Assembly: GCA_029934915.1 (NCBI GenBank)
Contig: JAOZLI010000041.1
Span: 1 to 13,083, forward strand
Length of the DNA: 13,083 nt
Direction of reading: 5' to 3'
Origin: Desulfocapsa sp.
GTDB lineage: Bacteria > Desulfobacterota > Desulfobulbia > Desulfobulbales > Desulfocapsaceae
In this document: positions 1 through 7,533 of the stretch, one piece after another
How the letters are laid out: each line of letters starts with the position of its first letter
Position numbering within the stretch: the stretch's first letter is position 1
Notes under the pieces: generated by a model
What the model saw: only the letters and a program-made list of their open reading frames with translations
Told to the model about the DNA's origin: nothing
Databases searched by the model: none
Made by a program: the position numbers and the translations under genes

Positions 1-1583
1 AAGACTGGATGGATACCCCGGCTATTTTTAAAGAGGGGAACTTTGCCTACCCTGCGAAACAGGAAAAGGTTGAATATCTGGACAGCTCAAGTGATTTGAG
101 TTTTCCAAACGCCCGTGTCTGGTCACCGGATGAAGATGACTGGAAACTTCCTGAAAACTGGCAGGAGATCATCCTCAAAGGACTTGCAGAACGTCTGGAA
201 AAATTCAGATCTCTGAAGATCTTCATGGACTGTTGTGTGCGTTGCGGCGCATGTGCAGATAAATGTCACTTTTTCTTAGGCACTGGTGATCCGAAAAATA
301 TGCCAGTCCTTCGAGCTGAACTTCTTCGTTCAGTATATCGAAATGATTTTACCCTTGCCGGTAAACTTTTTGGTAAGATGGCTGGTGGTCGTGAAATGAC
401 CGTTGGCGTACTGAAAGAGTGGTTCATGTACTCTTATCAGTGCACAGAATGTCGTAGATGTTCTGTCTTCTGCCCATACGGAATCGATACAGCAGAAGTA
501 ACCATGATGATTCGTGAGTTATTGCATCTGGTTGGTATTGGTATTAACTGGATCTTGGAACCTGCTTCCAACTCCAACCGTACCGGTAACCACATGGGGC
601 TTCAGCCTCATACCTTTAAAGACAACGTTGACTTTCTTGCTGAAGACGTTGAAGCGCTCACTGGCGTGAAGGTTAATCATAGCTTTAACAGAAAAGGCGC
701 TGAAGTCCTTTTTATCACTCCATCTGCTGACGTGTTTGCAGAACCTGGCTTATATACAGCCATGGGGTATCTTGCACTCTTTGAGCAGATTGGCCTTGAT
801 TATACATGGTCAACCTACGCATCTGAAGGTGGTAACTTCGGACTTTTCACCAACAATGAGTTGATGAAGAAACTGAACGCCAAGATGTACGCAGAAGCCA
901 AACGCCTCGGTGTTAAGTACATCATCGGTGGTGAGTGTGGTCATATGTGGCGTGTTGTCCATCAATATATGGATACCATGAATGGTCCTGCCGACTTTAT
1001 GGAGGTTCCGAAATCTCCTATTACCGGCACTGTTTTTGACAATGCGAAATCAAGTAAGATGATACACATCAGTGAATTTACTGCTGATCTGATTAAGCAT
1101 GACAAAATCAAGTTTGACCCTTCTCGTAATGCAAATGTGCTGCCCACCTTCCATGATTCCTGTAACCCTGCAAGGGCCATGGGACTGCTGGATGAGCCAC
1201 GTTACATTCTGGATCATGTTGTTCCAAAATGGCATGAGATGCCTGAAAATACAATCCGTGAGCAGACTTTCTGCTGTGGATCTGGAACAGGGCTTAACAC
1301 CGATGAGATCATGGAACTGCGTATGCGTGCAGGGCTGCCACGTGCAAATGCTGTGAAGCACGTTATTGATAAACATGATGTTAATATGCTTACTACTGTC
1401 TGTGCCATTGATCGTGCAACATTGACATCACTTATGGATTATTGGAATCCTGGTTGTGGTGTCTGTGGTCTTTCCGAACTTGTCGGAAATGCACTGATTA
1501 TGGATAACGAGAAACGAGCCATGGGTTATGGCGCCGACGGGACTGAGTCTGAACTTCCCGATGGCCTCAGAACCATGGTTTAA
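1..1583 (+). CDS. dsrK: DsrK, cytoplasmic HdrD-like iron-sulfur subunit of the DsrMKJOP complex (5' end probably outside window)
   Basis: Catalytic subunit of the Dsr membrane complex, related to heterodisulfide reductase HdrD and thought to reduce the DsrC trisulfide in the cytoplasm. Residues are numbered from the ATG at 9. Two ferredoxin-type 4Fe-4S motifs are visible: C76, C79, C82, C86 and C145, C148, C151, C155. The C-terminal half carries the CCG-domain cysteines of the HdrB/HdrD family: C385 (in HDSC), C422-C423-G424 and C465, which can hold a special active-site cluster. A first, degenerate CCG copy is suggested by C310 in GGECGH. Further cysteines C483 and C486 lie near the end. There is no stop and no Shine-Dalgarno between base 1 and the ATG at 9, and the frame reads Asp-Trp before that Met, so the real start is probably upstream. 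First gene of a tight dsrK-J-O-P run; dsrM would be expected just outside. Confidence 0.95.
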   Translation, partial: DWMDTPAIFKEGNFAYPAKQEKVEYLDSSSDLSFPNARVWSPDEDDWKLPENWQEIILKGLAERLEKFRSLKIFMDCCVRCGACADKCHFFLGTGDPKNMPVLRAELLRSVYRNDFTLAGKLFGKMAGGREMTVGVLKEWFMYSYQCTECRRCSVFCPYGIDTAEVTMMIRELLHLVGIGINWILEPASNSNRTGNHMGLQPHTFKDNVDFLAEDVEALTGVKVNHSFNRKGAEVLFITPSADVFAEPGLYTAMGYLALFEQIGLDYTWSTYASEGGNFGLFTNNELMKKLNAKMYAEAKRLGVKYIIGGECGHMWRVVHQYMDTMNGPADFMEVPKSPITGTVFDNAKSSKMIHISEFTADLIKHDKIKFDPSRNANVLPTFHDSCNPARAMGLLDEPRYILDHVVPKWHEMPENTIREQTFCCGSGTGLNTDEIMELRMRAGLPRANAVKHVIDKHDVNMLTTVCAIDRATLTSLMDYWNPGCGVCGLSELVGNALIMDNEKRAMGYGADGTESELPDGLRTMV

Positions 1584-1608
1584 CGGAACCGGAACGGAGG
1601 AAATCTAA

Positions 1609-2010
1609 ATGTATAATAAAGGAACAATCATACCGGGGCTGATATTGTTTATAGCCTTTGTGACTTTTCCAGTCTGGTTCAACGGGATGACTACGGCAGG
1701 TGATTTGCCGAAACCCGAGTTACCACCAGGTGGAGAAAAACAGTGTGTTATGCCTGCCGATTATATGCGGGCTAACCATATGCAGTTGCTTAATGAATGG
1801 CGTGATAACGTACTGCGTGACGGGAATCGTGAAATTCTCGAGATTGGCGGTAAAAAATATCCAAAAGGTCTGCAGATGGCATGTATGGAATGCCACAGCG
1901 AAAAAGAAAAATTCTGTGATAGCTGTCATACCTATGCAGCAGTAGACCCCTATTGCTGGGATTGTCATCTGACTCCCAAAGATGCAAAAGCGAAGGAGGC
2001 GACCCACTAA
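1609..2010 (+). CDS. dsrJ: DsrJ, periplasmic triheme cytochrome c of the Dsr complex
   Basis: Small membrane-anchored cytochrome of the DsrMKJOP complex, 133 residues, facing the periplasm. Residues about 6-25 form one hydrophobic N-terminal segment that acts as an uncleaved anchor or signal. Three CxxCH haem c sites are packed into the C-terminal third: C92/C95/H96, C103/C106/H107 and C116/C119/H120. C46, in a QCVMP context, together with H57 matches the region that in Allochromatium vinosum DsrJ supplies an unusual Cys axial ligand to one haem (also Cys46 there); the match is by eye. The start is supported by GGAGG at 1596-1600, 8 bases before the ATG and 25 bases after the dsrK stop. The stop TAA shares its last base with the dsrO ATG, so translation is probably coupled. 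Length and motif order are normal for the family. Confidence 0.95.
   Translation: MYNKGTIIPGLILFIAFVTFPVWFNGMTTAGDLPKPELPPGGEKQCVMPADYMRANHMQLLNEWRDNVLRDGNREILEIGGKKYPKGLQMACMECHSEKEKFCDSCHTYAAVDPYCWDCHLTPKDAKAKEATH
1993..1999 (+). promoter_or_regulatory. Shine-Dalgarno that sets the dsrO start
   Basis: AAGGAGG lies inside the end of dsrJ, 10 bases before the ATG at 2010. It favours that start over the in-frame ATG at 1953, and starting at 2010 also places the twin-arginine motif right at the N-terminus. Confidence 0.75.
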
Positions 2011-2840
2011 TGGATAAGCAAAGAAGAAAATTTCTAAAAATTGCAGGTGCGTCAGTGGTTGCAGGAATGGCTGCACCAGCTGTTATTAAGCTGACAGCAT
2101 CTCCTGCTCTTGCATCTGGTCATGGCGCAGCCGCAGAACATAAGCCTGCTGCTGGTCATGGTGGAGGACATGCAGAAGAGGCACCCACGGGTGTTCGTCT
2201 TGGTATGGTTATTGATACCCGCAAGCTCAATGCACAGGAAGGGCTGATTGATGAAGCCATTGCTGCTTGCATTGACGCACATAATATTCCACAATTTCCT
2301 GATACAAAAAATGAAATTAAGTGGATATGGAAGGCACCTTTTGAAAATGTATTTACCGATCATTCTGTGCGCTTAGGATCAAAGAAGATCACCGATCAGG
2401 ATTTCCCAGTATTGTGTAATCATTGTGATGATCCACCATGTGTTAAAGCATGCCCAACTCAGGCCACATTTAAGGTCGAGGCCACTGGTGTTGTAGCCAT
2501 GGACTTTCATCGCTGCATTGGATGTCGTTTCTGTATGGCAGCATGTCCATATGGCGCACGATCGTTCAACTGGCAGGATCCACGTCCATATGTCAAAAAG
2601 TATAATCCGGAGTTCCCCACACGTATGAAGGGTGTTGTTGAAAAATGCAACTTCTGTGGAGAGCGTCTTGCTCTTGGGCAGGAACCAGCATGTGTTGAGG
2701 CCTGCAAAGGAACAGGAGCCATAGTATTTGGTGACCTGAACGATGCAAAGTCTGAGATTCGTGCGGTACTTGATAAAGAATTTACTATCCAGAGAAAACC
2801 AACGCTGGGTACTAATCCATCAGTCTTTTACATAGTGTGA
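2010..2840 (+). CDS. dsrO: DsrO, Tat-exported periplasmic ferredoxin-like subunit of the Dsr complex
   Basis: Periplasmic iron-sulfur subunit that relays electrons between the membrane subunit DsrP and the cytochrome DsrJ; 276 residues from the ATG at 2010. The N-terminus has a clear twin-arginine signal (QRRKFLK at residues 4-10) followed by an Ala-rich hydrophobic stretch to about residue 35. A His/Ala/Gly-rich linker (about 37-58) follows. The core belongs to the NrfC/PsrB family of multi-cluster ferredoxins, with cysteine groups C136, C139, C144, C148; C169, C172, C175, C179; and C213, C216, C228, C232, enough for three 4Fe-4S clusters. The ATG overlaps the dsrJ stop by one base (TAATG). 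The same frame is open upstream to an ATG at 1953, but that start would bury the signal behind 19 extra residues and overlap dsrJ, so I reject it. Confidence 0.95.
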   Translation: MDKQRRKFLKIAGASVVAGMAAPAVIKLTASPALASGHGAAAEHKPAAGHGGGHAEEAPTGVRLGMVIDTRKLNAQEGLIDEAIAACIDAHNIPQFPDTKNEIKWIWKAPFENVFTDHSVRLGSKKITDQDFPVLCNHCDDPPCVKACPTQATFKVEATGVVAMDFHRCIGCRFCMAACPYGARSFNWQDPRPYVKKYNPEFPTRMKGVVEKCNFCGERLALGQEPACVEACKGTGAIVFGDLNDAKSEIRAVLDKEFTIQRKPTLGTNPSVFYIV

Positions 2841-2847
2841 GGAAGTC

Positions 2848-4023
2848 ATGATTGAAAAAACTCTCAAAGGCAAGCCGGCATATTGGGTCTGGCTTGCATT
2901 TTTAGGAATGTTCATGGCTGTTGGTGCTGCCTGTTATATCAGACAGTACAACTATGGTCTGGGCATGACCGGCATGAGCCGGGATGTTTCATGGGGACTG
3001 TACATTTCTCAGTTTACCTTTCTGGTCGGAGTCGCGGCTGGAGGTGTTATGCTGGTGCTTCCCTACTATATTCATAATTATAAAGAGTTCGGTAAAATTA
3101 CAATTCTTGGTGAGTTCCTTGCCATTGCTGCCATCGTCATGTGCCTGATGTTTATCATGGCGGATCTTGGACAGCCAATGCGTGCTCTCAACGTTGTTCT
3201 TCATCCTTCTCCTCGTTCCATGCTGTTTTACGATGCTATCGTATTGAACGGATATCTTTTCCTGAATGTTCTTTGTGGCTGGGTTATTCTCACCGCTGAG
3301 AAGAAGCAGGTTAAACCACCAAAGTGGATATACTTTTTCGTTTATCTTTCTATCCCCTTTGCTGTTTCTATTCATACTGTGACAGCTATGCTTTATTGTG
3401 GTCTGCCAGGACGTCATTTCTGGCTGTCTGCTATTATTGCACCACGCTTTTTGGCATCTGCTTTTGCCGCTGGTCCATCTTTGATCATTATTGCATGTCT
3501 GGTACTCAAATATGTTGCCAATTTCGATGCAGGCAAAAAGGCAATGAATAAGCTTGTTACAATTATTATTTATGCTGCAATACTCAATATGTTTTTTGTA
3601 GGCCTTGAGTTCTTTGTTGGATATTATTCCAACATCCCAGGTCATAAGCATGCACTTCAGTATCTGTTCTTTGGACTAGAACATCATGGTCATGTGTATA
3701 ACAATCTGGTACCATTTATGTGGGCCTTTGTAATACTTGCCTTTGGATCAATTGGACTCCTTGCGAGCCCCCTTGTGAGAAAAGGCAATGATTTCTATCT
3801 TGGACTTGGTTGTGCTGGACTGTTTCTTGCGTTCTGGCTGGATAAAGGAATTGGCTTTGTACTTGCCGGTTTTGTTCCAACTCCTTTGCATGAGATTACT
3901 GAGTATGTCCCCACCGTCAATGAACTTGGAATTACCGTTGGTGTCTGGGCAACAGGTTTTATGGTAGTAACTCTGCTCTACAAGATCGCTATTGGTGTTG
4001 AGCATGAGGTTGAAGAATGCTAG
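2848..4023 (+). CDS. dsrP: DsrP, NrfD-family integral membrane subunit of the Dsr complex
   Basis: Polytopic inner-membrane subunit of 391 residues, NrfD/PsrC family, expected to exchange electrons with menaquinone and pass them to or from DsrO. About ten hydrophobic segments run along the whole length, starting near residue 12. Family-like features include DLGQP (106-110), the loop with HPSP (119-122) before the helix starting FYDA, the conserved LPGRHFW stretch (186-192) followed by APRFLASAFAAG, and an acidic residue E254 within a helix (GLEFF). The start follows the dsrO stop by 7 bases, and its ribosome site GAGGAAG begins within that stop codon, so the two are very likely coupled. Last gene of the dsr unit: an intrinsic terminator begins 25 bases after the stop. 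No break or truncation is seen. Confidence 0.95.
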   Translation: MIEKTLKGKPAYWVWLAFLGMFMAVGAACYIRQYNYGLGMTGMSRDVSWGLYISQFTFLVGVAAGGVMLVLPYYIHNYKEFGKITILGEFLAIAAIVMCLMFIMADLGQPMRALNVVLHPSPRSMLFYDAIVLNGYLFLNVLCGWVILTAEKKQVKPPKWIYFFVYLSIPFAVSIHTVTAMLYCGLPGRHFWLSAIIAPRFLASAFAAGPSLIIIACLVLKYVANFDAGKKAMNKLVTIIIYAAILNMFFVGLEFFVGYYSNIPGHKHALQYLFFGLEHHGHVYNNLVPFMWAFVILAFGSIGLLASPLVRKGNDFYLGLGCAGLFLAFWLDKGIGFVLAGFVPTPLHEITEYVPTVNELGITVGVWATGFMVVTLLYKIAIGVEHEVEEC

Positions 4024-4048
4024 AATTTTAGCAATCTTTATTTTTTTG

Positions 4049-4079
4049 AGCCCCCGAGTAATCGGGGGCTTTTTTTTTG
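4049..4079 (+). terminator. Rho-independent terminator of the dsr operon
   Basis: A perfect 9-bp stem (AGCCCCCGA at 4049-4057 with TCGGGGGCT at 4062-4070) closes on a GTAA loop, which is a GNRA-type stable tetraloop, and runs into nine T residues. It lies 25 bases after dsrP. There is no matching T run on the other strand, so it works in one direction and separates the dsr genes from the flavodoxin-like gene. Confidence 0.93.
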
Positions 4080-4088
4080 TCTTTTTCG

Positions 4089-4097
4089 TGCTATAGT
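4089..4097 (+). promoter_or_regulatory. Candidate extended -10 promoter for the flavodoxin-like gene
   Basis: TGC followed by TATAGT makes an extended -10 box (5 of 6 consensus bases). No good -35 box is found 17 bases upstream, where the terminator T run sits. It would give a leader of about 105 bases. It is placed just after the dsr terminator, where an independent promoter is needed. Confidence 0.35.
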
Positions 4098-4209
4098 GGT
4101 CAAACGACTTTCAGTTTTCACTACGCCCCAAGTTGTATCAATGGACAGGGACGAGATAGTTGTGAAGCTGGGTTCTCTCTTCATTTTTTCATTCAACCAA
4201 TAAAAAACA

Positions 4210-4899
4210 GTGGCTAATAAACGAGTACTAATCCTTTCCTATTCTTACAGTCATCAGACCCGTAACCTCTTGAAAACTATGGTTGCTGGAATGGAAGAAG
4301 AAAACGTGGAAGTGGTGTGGGAACGTCTAGATCCCGTACAGGACTTACGTTTTCCCATCGGAACGATTCCGTCGACTTTTGTAATGATGGTGGAAACCTT
4401 CTTCCGAAAACGCTACCCAATAAAACCTTTAAATACTGTCGTTTTCCAGGATTGGGATATGATTATACTGGCAGGGCCAACCTGGTCCTATAACCCGTCT
4501 GGTCCTGTACTGTCTTTACTGGATGGCGAAGGAAAACAATTGTTTAAGAATCAAACTGTGTTACCAATGATTTCATGCCGAGGGTATTGGCGTGTGCATT
4601 ACTGGGGGTTAAAGGCGCTGTTGAAAAAATGTAATGTAAAGGATGTTATAGATCCTATTGTTTTTTCTCATCCTACACCTGAACCGTGGCGGACAATTGG
4701 GGTCTTTTTAAAACTTGCAGGCAGGACACCTGAAAAAGGAAGTGGCTGGTTTCGCCGGGTATATCCGAAGTACGGGCATAGTAGAAAGCAGGTAGAAAAG
4801 GCAGGGTCACTGGGGAGACAGCTTGGGCATGACATTCAATCAGGAATGGAGATCACTGCTTTGACCTTTGAAACGCCGGTAAGTACTGAAATAACATAA
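4210..4899 (+). CDS. Flavodoxin-fold family protein, function unknown
   Basis: A 229-residue soluble protein with a flavodoxin-like alpha/beta fold. The first strand (KRVLILS, 4-10) leads into a Ser/Thr-rich FMN phosphate loop (SYSYSHQT, 10-17). A second flavin-type loop is AGPTWSYNPSGP (88-99), and a third strand and loop is seen at MISCRGYW (120-127). It is longer than a plain flavodoxin, with about 70 extra residues after position 155 that are rich in Trp, Arg and Lys. These traits suggest an FMN-binding NAD(P)H-dependent oxidoreductase or flavodoxin relative; substrate and partner cannot be read from the sequence. The start is GTG, forced because an in-frame TAA lies at 4201-4203 and the next ATG falls after the first beta strand; no Shine-Dalgarno is visible. 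It ends 2 bases before the stop of the convergent gene. Confidence 0.75.
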   Translation: MANKRVLILSYSYSHQTRNLLKTMVAGMEEENVEVVWERLDPVQDLRFPIGTIPSTFVMMVETFFRKRYPIKPLNTVVFQDWDMIILAGPTWSYNPSGPVLSLLDGEGKQLFKNQTVLPMISCRGYWRVHYWGLKALLKKCNVKDVIDPIVFSHPTPEPWRTIGVFLKLAGRTPEKGSGWFRRVYPKYGHSRKQVEKAGSLGRQLGHDIQSGMEITALTFETPVSTEIT

Positions 4900-4901
4900 G
4901 C

Positions 4902-5936
4902 TTAACTGTTCATTTTGCGGCGCATTTTCATCTTCTGTTTTGCATACGCACGCATATCTTCAACGGCATCACTTTCATCCATTATTTCCACTCCAAGGAC
5001 TGTTTCAACACAATCTTCCAGGGTAATGATTCCTTCTGTCTGGTCGTAGCTGTCTACGACTATAAACATATGCTCTTTCTTTTTTATGAAGAGATTTAAT
5101 GCCTTGGAGACGGGAATGTTTTCATTAATGGCAAAGAATTCCTGTTTGATATCTTTCAAGGTGACGGAGGAATCCTGGGTCGTGTGCCAGAAGAGCTTTT
5201 TGGTTAGCACGATACCGGTAATATTATCTATGGATTCGGTGTATACAGGAATCCTGGAGAATTGATAGAGATCTTCATTTTCCATGACGTCCTTAATCGT
5301 CATGTTTTCGTCAAGAGCGTAGACCACAGACCTTGGAGTTAGTATTTCCTGAACTTTAATCTCATCGAGATGCAGAACATTCTCGATTACATCCGATTCC
5401 TGTTCGTCAATCACTCCATGATCTTCACTCAGTAACGTGGATTCGATGAGTTCTGCCTTCGTTAGCGAATTAATACTATCTTTATTCTTTGAAATTCTGT
5501 CTGTGACAAAAAGGGTGATAATGATGAGGGGCAGGGTGATCCAGATACAAACACGAATGATATGTGCAGAAATGGGCGCAAGTTCCTTCCAGAACACCGC
5601 ACCTATGGTTTTAGGGATTATCTCAGATAAAAAGAGAATGGCAAGTGTTAGCACTATAGATACATAGAAAACTGCACTGGAACCAAAAATGCTTTCTGCT
5701 TGTGCACCCACAGCCGCCGCACCAAGAGTGTGGGCGATGGTATTGAGGATTAGAATAGAGGCTATGGATCTGTTAAGATCTGTCTTTAGCTTCCTGAGAA
5801 GTGCACCAGCGCGAGGCCGACTTTTTTCAAGAACTGCCACATACGGCATGTTAGTTGATAGAAGTACTGCCTCAAGAATGGAACATAAAAACGAGACGCT
5901 AACAGCCAGGGAAAAATAGAGAATTAAGAGGTTCAT
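4902..5936 (-). CDS. CNNM/CorC-like membrane protein (DUF21 plus CBS pair), short form
   Basis: Inner-membrane protein of 344 residues in the CNNM/HlyC-CorC family, whose members are linked to Mg2+/Co2+ or Na+ transport. The DUF21 transmembrane region covers about residues 1-145, with hydrophobic helices near 3-23, 60-80, 88-103 and 122-145 and the family motif SEIIPKTIG at 104-112. A CBS pair follows (about 195-315), including LTPRS at 199-203, FSRIPVY at 226-232 and GIITLEDCVETVLG at 302-315. The protein stops about 29 residues after the second CBS, in a Lys/Arg-rich tail, so the C-terminal CorC_HlyC domain of many homologues is absent. The ATG at 5936 is kept because the first helix needs it; the ribosome site is weak. 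A good promoter lies at 5992-6020. Old 'hemolysin' labels for this family should not be read as toxin function. Confidence 0.85.
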   Translation of the reverse strand: MNLLILYFSLAVSVSFLCSILEAVLLSTNMPYVAVLEKSRPRAGALLRKLKTDLNRSIASILILNTIAHTLGAAAVGAQAESIFGSSAVFYVSIVLTLAILFLSEIIPKTIGAVFWKELAPISAHIIRVCIWITLPLIIITLFVTDRISKNKDSINSLTKAELIESTLLSEDHGVIDEQESDVIENVLHLDEIKVQEILTPRSVVYALDENMTIKDVMENEDLYQFSRIPVYTESIDNITGIVLTKKLFWHTTQDSSVTLKDIKQEFFAINENIPVSKALNLFIKKKEHMFIVVDSYDQTEGIITLEDCVETVLGVEIMDESDAVEDMRAYAKQKMKMRRKMNS

Positions 5937-5953
5937 TCAGGTTTGCTATTTTT

Positions 5954-5965
5954 AAAACATGTTTT
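5954..5965. repeat. 12-bp perfect palindrome in the divergent intergenic region
   Basis: AAAACATGTTTT reads the same on both strands. It lies 18 bases upstream of the CNNM-like ATG, within the leader that the candidate promoter would produce. It could be a regulator site, but an AT-rich palindrome can arise by chance. Its core AACATGTT recurs upstream of the sensor kinase at 10075-10082. Confidence 0.3.
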
Positions 5966-5991
5966 TTAAGGAATAAGTTACTACTTTAATT

Positions 5992-6020
5992 TTTATACCA
6001 ATAATTTGCCCTTCTGTGAA
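5992..6020 (-). promoter_or_regulatory. Candidate sigma-70 promoter of the CNNM-like gene
   Basis: Read on the minus strand: TTCACA (5 of 6 bases of the -35 box), a 17-base spacer, then TATAAA (5 of 6 bases of the -10 box) preceded by an extended TGG. The expected leader is about 50 bases. This is the best promoter-like match in the window. Confidence 0.55.
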
Positions 6021-6081
6021 GAACATTGTTAATAGTAAGTAGAGTAACAAGTAAAATGCTGTAGTCAATATATACTCGCAT

Positions 6082-6087
6082 TATAAT
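6082..6087 (+). promoter_or_regulatory. Candidate -10 box upstream of trkA
   Basis: A perfect TATAAT lies 22 bases before the trkA ATG, but no convincing -35 box is found at 16-18 bases spacing. If used, the leader would be about 15 bases with no Shine-Dalgarno, which fits the lack of a ribosome site before trkA. Confidence 0.3.
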
Positions 6088-6109
6088 AGAATGTTTCGTA
6101 TAAAACATT

Positions 6110-7507
6110 ATGATCTTTAGAAAAAAGAAAGTAGAAGAAAATATTTTAATTCTCGGGCTTGGTGGAATTGGCTTGTATCTTGCCAAACGACTGGTGCACG
6201 AAGGCTATGCCGTCACCGTTATTGAACCCGATGCGGATCTTGTTCGCAGGGCCGATGAACAGTTGGATGCTCGGTTGATTACTGGCAGTGCAATGTCCAT
6301 TGCCAACTGGAATGAGGCAAATGGTGGAGCAATGGATTGTATGATTGCTGTCACCGATAATGATGCCGTGAATATGCTGTCTGCCCTTATCGCCCATCGT
6401 TTTGGTATAGAACAAAAAATTGCCCGGGTAAGATCACGTGACTATGGTCACGTTGATTCACTTCTCACCCCAGAGGATTTGAAGGTTGATTTTTTCATCA
6501 ATCCTGAAGAACTTGTTGCTCAGGAAATTGTTCGTCTGATTAAAAGAGCTGCCGGTGATGAAATTATTGATGTTGCGCTGGGTAAAATGCAGGCCATTGC
6601 TACCCGCATCGATGATGATTCCCCTTTTGCCGGTAAAAACCTCATCGAAATTGCCAGATCCCATAATGATATGGCTTTTCGCGTGGTGGCTGTAGCGAGA
6701 GGCATAGAGACCATTATTCCCAACGGACAGACGGAAATATTACCTCAGGATCAGGTGCTGATTATGGCCGGAACCGAGGAGCTTCCAAAGCTTATGGAGC
6801 TCACTGGAGTAGAAAAGCCGCATCGACTGCGGGTGATGATTGTCGGCGGTGGTCGGGTTGGCAGTCGAATTGCCGAGTTACTTGGTAAAACTGTGCGGGT
6901 GAAATTACTTGAAAAAGATGAAAAACGTGCAGATGAACTTTCTTCCATGCTTCCTGATACTCAGGTTTTACTTGGCGATGGATCGGATAAAGAAGTATTG
7001 ATTGCTGCTGGAATGGCTGATACTGACACATTTATCAGTGCCACAGGTGAAAATGAAACCAATATAATGACCTGCATGCTGGTAAAACATCTTGCTGTAC
7101 GCAAAGAAAATGCTGCAAATAAGACCAAAACTATTTCACTGGTGAATAAAGAGGAATATGTGGTTCTTGCTTCCACCAGTGGATCAGATATTGCCATTAA
7201 TAAAAAGATTATTGCCGGCAATGAAATTTTTACTTTTATTCGGCGTAGTGAGTTGCTCTCCGTTTCGCATATGCACGGGTTTGACGCAGAGGTTGTGGAT
7301 CTGATTGCTGCCCCTAAATCACCCATCACCAGGAAAAAACTGGCAAAACTTGATACAATGCTCGCGGAACATATCATTGTCGGTTCCGTTTTTCGGGACG
7401 GCGAATGGGAAACTGCGGTGGGAGAAACGCAGATTAATGCGGGAGACAGGGCTATTGTTATCTGTGATTCACTGCACTTAAAAGATGTCCGAGAGCTTTT
7501 TCTATAG
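6110..7507 (+). CDS. trkA: TrkA, NAD-binding regulatory subunit of the Trk potassium transporter
   Basis: Cytoplasmic peripheral protein of 465 residues that binds the TrkH channel and gates K+ uptake in response to nucleotides. It has the full tandem arrangement RCK_N-RCK_C-RCK_N-RCK_C expected for TrkA and near-normal length. The first Rossmann motif is GLGGIG (16-21) with acidic E39 at the end of strand two; the second is GGGRVG (246-251) with E268. The two RCK_C parts lie near 150-235 and 385-465. The start keeps only ten residues before the first strand, so little freedom remains, although no Shine-Dalgarno is visible. It is divergent from the CNNM-like gene, sharing a 173-base intergenic region, and convergent with the sensor kinase (26 bases between stops, no clear terminator). 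Its partner trkH lies 2.6 kb away on the opposite strand. Confidence 0.93.
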   Translation: MIFRKKKVEENILILGLGGIGLYLAKRLVHEGYAVTVIEPDADLVRRADEQLDARLITGSAMSIANWNEANGGAMDCMIAVTDNDAVNMLSALIAHRFGIEQKIARVRSRDYGHVDSLLTPEDLKVDFFINPEELVAQEIVRLIKRAAGDEIIDVALGKMQAIATRIDDDSPFAGKNLIEIARSHNDMAFRVVAVARGIETIIPNGQTEILPQDQVLIMAGTEELPKLMELTGVEKPHRLRVMIVGGGRVGSRIAELLGKTVRVKLLEKDEKRADELSSMLPDTQVLLGDGSDKEVLIAAGMADTDTFISATGENETNIMTCMLVKHLAVRKENAANKTKTISLVNKEEYVVLASTSGSDIAINKKIIAGNEIFTFIRRSELLSVSHMHGFDAEVVDLIAAPKSPITRKKLAKLDTMLAEHIIVGSVFRDGEWETAVGETQINAGDRAIVICDSLHLKDVRELFL

Positions 7508-7533
7508 TTTTTTCACCTGTCCCTTACATCGTT

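Noticed and set aside
1953..2009. Upstream ATG that would extend DsrO by 19 residues
   Set aside because: It overlaps dsrJ, has no good ribosome site and pushes the twin-arginine motif inward; the ATG at 2010 has AAGGAGG and the usual stop-start overlap.
2989..3651. Open frame of 220 codons on the minus strand inside dsrP
   Set aside because: It is antisense to a well-conserved membrane protein, has a low-complexity, Asn/His/Ser-rich translation without any recognisable motif, and no ribosome site or promoter; it reads as a shadow frame.
4094..4123. Short inverted pair TAGTG/CACTA in the leader of the flavodoxin-like gene
   Set aside because: Only five pairs around a 20-base loop; too weak to call a riboswitch or operator.
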